Made by a program: the position numbers and the translations under genes. Shown here in pieces: positions 23,454-27,337 of a DNA stretch of 27,337 nt. Source of the DNA: Leptospiraceae bacterium UBA2033 (GTDB lineage Bacteria; Spirochaetota; Leptospiria; Leptospirales; Leptospiraceae). Position 1 is the stretch's first letter. Every line of letters begins with the position of its first letter. Location: positions 13,351 to 40,687 of the forward strand of contig DDBL01000020.1 of the NCBI GenBank assembly GCA_002333425.1, given 5' to 3'. The notes under the pieces were generated by a model. The model was not told the origin of the DNA. It ran no database searches and saw only the letters and a program-made list of their open reading frames with translations.

Positions 23454-24485
23454 ATGTCAGCTAAAATAGTTTATTTCCAAATTCTCATCCTAATTTCAAC
23501 AATGGTGTTTTCCGAAGAGTTACTGCAAAGAGGAGAGGCATATATTCTCACAGAATCATCCTGGCACGAAGTCAAAGCACAAGAAAAAAAAGCATACCAA
23601 GAATCAAAAAAAGAACTTCGTGTTCTAAAAAAACAAACTTTGAAAAAAATAAAATCCGCCGAAAAAAATCCAATACGTTATATAAGTCCTGATGGAAATA
23701 TTTTTATAAATAAACTTTATCGAATAACTCCCTATAACGAATTCAATGGACACACGTTAGTTAGCATTGATAACGAACCTTATCAAAAATTAGAAAAAGA
23801 AATTTTGATTTTAGGAGAAGGTTATCATACAATCAATTATAAATTTTTAGATGAGAAAGGTAATTTACGTTCTGAAAAAACAGAAACAGCTTTTTTAGAT
23901 TTGTCATCACCTGAAATCAATGCTCAATTAGAAGGAATTTATTTTGAAAAGAATTCCTTCTATTATTACAAACCAGGAGTAAAACTTTTTTTACAAACAA
24001 AAGATTATGAATCAGGATTGGATGAAATATTCATCAACTTAAATAACAAAGGTTATTTACCAATGGATAAATTAAATCAACCAATGGATAGTCCAGGTCT
24101 AAAAGAAATTAGAATCCTAGCCACAGATAAAGTTACTAATATTTCTCAAGAAGTATATCTTAGATATACGATTGATTCAGAGCCTCCTATTATTGACGTG
24201 GAACTAAATTCAATTCCAGAGTTACACACCAAAACTGGAAAACTATGTGAAAGGGACACGTCGATTCGATTAAGTGCTTTCGATATGGGATCTGGAGTTT
24301 CTAAAATTGAATATAGGAAAAAAGGTGACTCAAAGTGGCGGGTATATAGAGATTATCCGCTTATATCTAGAAAGAAGAAAAAAATCTCTCTTGAATATAG
24401 AGCGATAGATAATTTAGGTAATGAATCTGAAATCAAATATTTCAAATGTAAGGTCAAAAATGAAACAAATTCAATGTATGATTAA
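23454..24485 (+). CDS. Exported OmpL47-like repeat protein
   Basis: A 343-residue protein with a signal peptide (about 1-20) and then a Lys/Glu-rich helical stretch (residues 35-65, possibly coiled coil). Three beta-rich repeats of about 90 residues follow. Each has a Y-I-SPDG or SPEIN-like opening, a D-x-x-SG turn (DYESGLDEIFINLN, DMGSGVSKIEYRKKG) and a closing aromatic strand (TIDSEPP, YRAIDNLGNES). This matches the OmpL47-type domain of leptospiral surface proteins, which have been linked to host-matrix binding. Here it could be a surface or periplasmic structural protein. The downstream gene overlaps it by 26 bases, so the two are probably co-translated. The domain assignment is by eye. 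Confidence 0.7.
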   Translation: MSAKIVYFQILILISTMVFSEELLQRGEAYILTESSWHEVKAQEKKAYQESKKELRVLKKQTLKKIKSAEKNPIRYISPDGNIFINKLYRITPYNEFNGHTLVSIDNEPYQKLEKEILILGEGYHTINYKFLDEKGNLRSEKTETAFLDLSSPEINAQLEGIYFEKNSFYYYKPGVKLFLQTKDYESGLDEIFINLNNKGYLPMDKLNQPMDSPGLKEIRILATDKVTNISQEVYLRYTIDSEPPIIDVELNSIPELHTKTGKLCERDTSIRLSAFDMGSGVSKIEYRKKGDSKWRVYRDYPLISRKKKKISLEYRAIDNLGNESEIKYFKCKVKNETNSMYD

Positions 24486-25863
24486 TCGAATAAAATCTTT
24501 TTTTATATTACTCATTGTTCTTGTGGTTAATAGTATTTACCCGGTTGAGAACAGGCACTTGTTTGGATTTCCTACATTTGCGATTTATGCAGGAAAAATT
24601 CCTATTTATGCTACTCTCTCTGGAAGTTTTACTTTTTATCCAGAAAAAGAAATGCAAAAAATTGAATCGTTTTTAAAAACATCCAACAGTAAGATACCGA
24701 TTACTATTCGACATGGCTCTTCTTATTTAACTATCAAATATGAGAATACAATTTATAAGTTCCACGAACTAAATAATATTCAATCTGAATGGAATATTGA
24801 GGGTGGAAATATTTCTATTTCTGGTCAAATCCCTAACGCAGATGTTGAAATTTTTGTGATTATTCAAACTAAAGAAAGTAAAAGAGGAACATTTGTAGTT
24901 TCTTATAAAGCAATTAACCGAACAAATCGAATTGTAGATATTGGTTTTAGAAGTTTGATAGATATTGGGTCAGAGGATAATGATGGTATTCCTCTAAAAA
25001 TCTGCACAGATAATACATCGGAAAAAGAAGTATATTCCAATGAATTCAAATTTACTCCTTACAAAAGTAACTATTGGGAAACATATGAAAATGAAACTGA
25101 TTCGATGATTGGAATCAGAAACAATATGATTGAACCTAGAACTACACCGCCCGATCAAATTGCTTTTGTGAATTGGGAAAAAGGTTATTTGAGTGATTGG
25201 AAATATTTTACCAATAAAAATCTTCTTACAAACAACGACTCCGCAGTGATGATTTGGTGGAATCCTCGTCCAGTAAAAGTAGGTGAAACACTGGAAATTT
25301 CTACTGAATACGAAATCAAGAAACCTATAAAAGAAGGTGTGTTTTTTGATTTGGTAAACCCTGAGACTGGAACAGGAAAACTGCATATTAAAGCGATAAA
25401 CAACTCAGATACCAAAAAAGAATTTTCCTATGAACTAGATGCAGGTGAAAATGCAGTTTTGTCGTTAAATGCGAATAATCCTCTCAAGTTTATCGTAGAA
25501 AAAAATTCTATTTTGGATAAAATCATTCCTCTTAGTTTACACGGTAAAGGAGAAATCAATTTTTTTGTAAAAGAAAGACAAGGTAAAGTTGAGACTACTC
25601 ATAGTTTACCGGTGAGATTGACGCAAGAAAATAGAGACCAAAGTCCTAAGTTCTGGAAATCATCCAAATACCCAATCATTTATAATTCAAATCAAGATGG
25701 GTTGCGGCTAAAGGGTATTGTCCGTGCTAGAGATTCGGGAAAAAAACTAGGAGAAACCGAACTGATTTCAGTGAAGTCAATTCAAAATAGTTTTGTATAT
25801 TTAGGCGAAGTTGATATTAAAGAATTTAACGGAGAAGTGTTAGTGGAAATATTTAAGAAATAG
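24460..25863 (+). CDS. Exported protein of unknown function
   Basis: A 467-residue protein I do not recognise. ATG at 24460 is preferred over an upstream in-frame ATG at 24421, because TAAGGT precedes it by about six bases and a signal peptide (IKSFFILLIVLVVNSIYP) follows shortly after. A second ATG at 24478 is also possible. The mature part is rich in beta-strand, Asn, Lys and Glu; landmarks are RHLFGFPTFAIYAGKIPIYA, VDIGFRSLIDIGSEDNDGIP and SAVMIWWNPRPVKVGETL. The C-terminal 150 residues (about 320-467) read like Ig-like or all-beta folds. It overlaps the OmpL47-like gene by 26 bases in another frame, so the two likely act together at the cell surface. Confidence 0.65.
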   Translation: MKQIQCMINRIKSFFILLIVLVVNSIYPVENRHLFGFPTFAIYAGKIPIYATLSGSFTFYPEKEMQKIESFLKTSNSKIPITIRHGSSYLTIKYENTIYKFHELNNIQSEWNIEGGNISISGQIPNADVEIFVIIQTKESKRGTFVVSYKAINRTNRIVDIGFRSLIDIGSEDNDGIPLKICTDNTSEKEVYSNEFKFTPYKSNYWETYENETDSMIGIRNNMIEPRTTPPDQIAFVNWEKGYLSDWKYFTNKNLLTNNDSAVMIWWNPRPVKVGETLEISTEYEIKKPIKEGVFFDLVNPETGTGKLHIKAINNSDTKKEFSYELDAGENAVLSLNANNPLKFIVEKNSILDKIIPLSLHGKGEINFFVKERQGKVETTHSLPVRLTQENRDQSPKFWKSSKYPIIYNSNQDGLRLKGIVRARDSGKKLGETELISVKSIQNSFVYLGEVDIKEFNGEVLVEIFKK

Positions 25864-25881
25864 ATAATGATACTTTTCTTA

Positions 25882-25916
25882 AATATTCTCTATTGAATAT
25901 TGCAATATAGAATATT
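25882..25916. repeat. Nested palindrome/hairpin after the exported-protein gene
   Basis: AATATTCTCTATTG (25882-25895) pairs with CAATATAGAATATT (25903-25916), 13 of 14 bases, around a seven-base loop. The centre ATATTGCAATAT is itself a perfect 12-base palindrome. The position, about 20 bases past the stop, suits a terminator, but it is purely AT-rich and is not followed by a T-run. It may instead be an operator for the next gene or a small repeat. Confidence 0.45.
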
Positions 25917-25991
25917 ACTGCTATGTAAAAAATCTTATACATCCAAATGAAAAATGCTTGAATTTATAAATTTAGTAAGTACGCTAACTGG

Positions 25992-27337
25992 ATGAATTTT
26001 AAACAGCGATTCGCCCTATTAGTCTACATTCTTTTTCAAATCCAAATTTTTGCTTTTCCTATTTCTATTCGAGACAATTGGTTTGTGAAGGAAGGAAAAG
26101 ATTTACAATACCAAAAAGATCCTTCCTCTTGGCAAAATTTCAAAGAGCTTTCGGTTAAATCTACTGAAGTAAAAAATCTGAGCGATAGCAAAGTTCTAGT
26201 ATTAAGTTTTTTCAAAGAAGTAAGTATCTCAGAAGAGGATTACAATAAGTTATCCGAAAGTGTTTCCATTTGGCTTCCTTATCTAGCAAATGGATACGAG
26301 ATTTTCTTTAATGGAAAAAAAATTGCAGAAGAAGGTTCATTTGATTCCGAGAAAGTAATCCGTCATGGATTTCACAGACATTTAATTACAAAAATTCCAA
26401 CTCCTCTAATTAAGAAAGGAACAAATGAAATTTACATCATTGTGAAAGGAGTAAGAGGGGAAGAGATTGCAGTATATGGTGATACGGATCCTTCAATTGA
26501 TTTTCTGTCGAATCATATTGCTAAAAATTCAGAACGTATAACTCTAATGTTGCTTTTTCTTTATGCATTCATTGGATTTTATCATATGCTCCTTTTTGTA
26601 AAAAGAACAAAAGAAAAATATAATTTATTCTTTGCTTCTTTTTGTACTGCTCTTGCAGTTTATCTTTATACACGTAGCAACTCAATCTACGAGCTTGGAA
26701 TAGACCCGATGCTCATTACTCGTGTTGAATATATTTTCCTTTTCTACATCACTTTTTTCTCAATGGCTTTTTTTGAATGCTTTCTGAAAGGCAAAAACGG
26801 ATTACCCACAAAGTTTACCTTTGTATTTATTACTTTGATAACTCTCCCAATGTTTTTTGTAGAAATCGTAATTGCATATAAACTACTTCTTGTTTGGCAG
26901 TTGTTTACTTTAATTACTTTTGTCTATAGTATTTATTTGATGATTTGGGCAATGTTCAAAAAACACCAAGACTCAAAGAGATTATTTTTCGGATTTATAG
27001 TTTTAGTTTCGACAGGAGTTTGGGACATCCTTGGTTCGATGGGGATAAGCAAGAGTATCCAAAACCACGGACTACTTCAATATGGATTTTTTAGTTTTGT
27101 AATTGGAATTGCATTTGTTCTCGCAAATCGATTTCTTAGAGTTCATAACGAAGTAGAAGAGTTAAATGCTACACTCGAAAAAAAAGTAGAAGAGAGAACT
27201 AGAGAATTGCAAAAAACTCTCACCCAAGTTCAAACTTTAAAACTCCAACAAGATGGAGATTATTTCCTAACTACATTGCTCATAAAACCTCTCATGGTAA
27301 ATGAAGCCATCAGTAACAAAATCAAAATTGAATTTTT
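25992..27337 (+). CDS. 7TMR-DISM membrane sensor, C-terminus cut by window (probably a SpoIIE-type phosphatase)
   Basis: The visible 448 residues start with a signal peptide (5-22). An extracellular 7TMR-DISM-type sensing domain follows (about 25-165, with ISIRDNWFVKEG, SIWLPYLANGYEIFFNGKKI and EIYIIVKGV). Next come seven membrane helices (about 183-380), then a coiled coil (ELNATLEKKVEERTRELQK, about 390-410). The last visible segment LQQDGDYFLTTLLIKPL is characteristic of Leptospira proteins that end in a PP2C/SpoIIE serine phosphatase, so that output domain is expected beyond the window. It would then relay an outside signal to a partner-switching pathway. The frame is open to the window end. 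ATG 25992 is the first start before the signal peptide; its ribosome-binding site is weak. Confidence 0.85.
   Translation, partial: MNFKQRFALLVYILFQIQIFAFPISIRDNWFVKEGKDLQYQKDPSSWQNFKELSVKSTEVKNLSDSKVLVLSFFKEVSISEEDYNKLSESVSIWLPYLANGYEIFFNGKKIAEEGSFDSEKVIRHGFHRHLITKIPTPLIKKGTNEIYIIVKGVRGEEIAVYGDTDPSIDFLSNHIAKNSERITLMLLFLYAFIGFYHMLLFVKRTKEKYNLFFASFCTALAVYLYTRSNSIYELGIDPMLITRVEYIFLFYITFFSMAFFECFLKGKNGLPTKFTFVFITLITLPMFFVEIVIAYKLLLVWQLFTLITFVYSIYLMIWAMFKKHQDSKRLFFGFIVLVSTGVWDILGSMGISKSIQNHGLLQYGFFSFVIGIAFVLANRFLRVHNEVEELNATLEKKVEERTRELQKTLTQVQTLKLQQDGDYFLTTLLIKPLMVNEAISNKIKIEF

Overview
The window looks like a chromosomal segment of an AT-rich spirochaete of the Leptospiraceae (Leptospira or a close, probably environmental, relative). 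This rests on four things. There is a spirochaete-type export-apparatus gene order (fliY-fliO-fliP-fliQ-fliR-flhB-flhA-flhF-flhG-hypothetical-sigma28). FlhB has a DLQLFAAEDEG N-terminus as in other spirochaetes. There is an OmpL47-like repeat surface protein. There is also a 7TM sensor whose cut C-terminal end matches the linker of Leptospira SpoIIE-type phosphatases. No rRNA, tRNA, CRISPR array or complete insertion sequence was seen, and no convincing U-tract terminator.

Layout. 1-495 (-): the 5' part of an MmeI-like restriction-modification enzyme with an apparent one-base frameshift just after its start. 590-1387 (-): histidine phosphatase. 1517-2181 (+): a vapBC-type toxin-antitoxin pair with a palindromic operator-like region. 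2182-5446 (-): a three-gene unit of a paraoxonase-like lipoprotein, a degenerate receiver protein and a membrane class III adenylate cyclase. 5605-5871 (+): an orphan, N-terminally truncated HigA-like antitoxin whose GTG start lies inside a palindromic repeat. 5885-7009 (-): an SGNH hydrolase. 7075-11228 (+): a lipid kinase-like gene and two paralogous polytopic membrane proteins of glycosyltransferase-C type. 11384-22548 (+): the flagellar export and regulation operon. 22551-23258 (-): an NAD(P)-binding TIP30-like protein. 23454-25863 (+): two overlapping exported-protein genes. 25992-27337 (+): a truncated 7TMR-DISM sensor.

How it works together. The flagellar operon carries part of the switch (FliY), the membrane core of the flagellar type III export gate (FliO/P/Q/R, FlhB, FlhA), the pole-placement and number regulators FlhF/FlhG, a small conserved membrane protein and the flagellar sigma factor. 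Most joints are translationally coupled by ATGA or TAATG overlaps.

The most striking feature is a family of four short palindromic elements (ends GCCACAGAG...CTCTGTGGC, with unrelated cores) scattered through this single operon. Two lie inside genes. In fliO an insertion of exactly 31 codons splits the signal peptide. In flhB an insertion of exactly 46 codons splits the N-terminus. Removing each together with one copy of a flanking short direct repeat restores a natural-looking protein start, so these look like tolerated in-frame insertions. A second, unrelated palindromic family (ACCACCGAT...ATCGGTGGT) sits at the truncated higA. A likely overlooked gene with a CTG start and a perfect AGGAGG ribosome-binding site lies between flhG and the sigma-factor gene.
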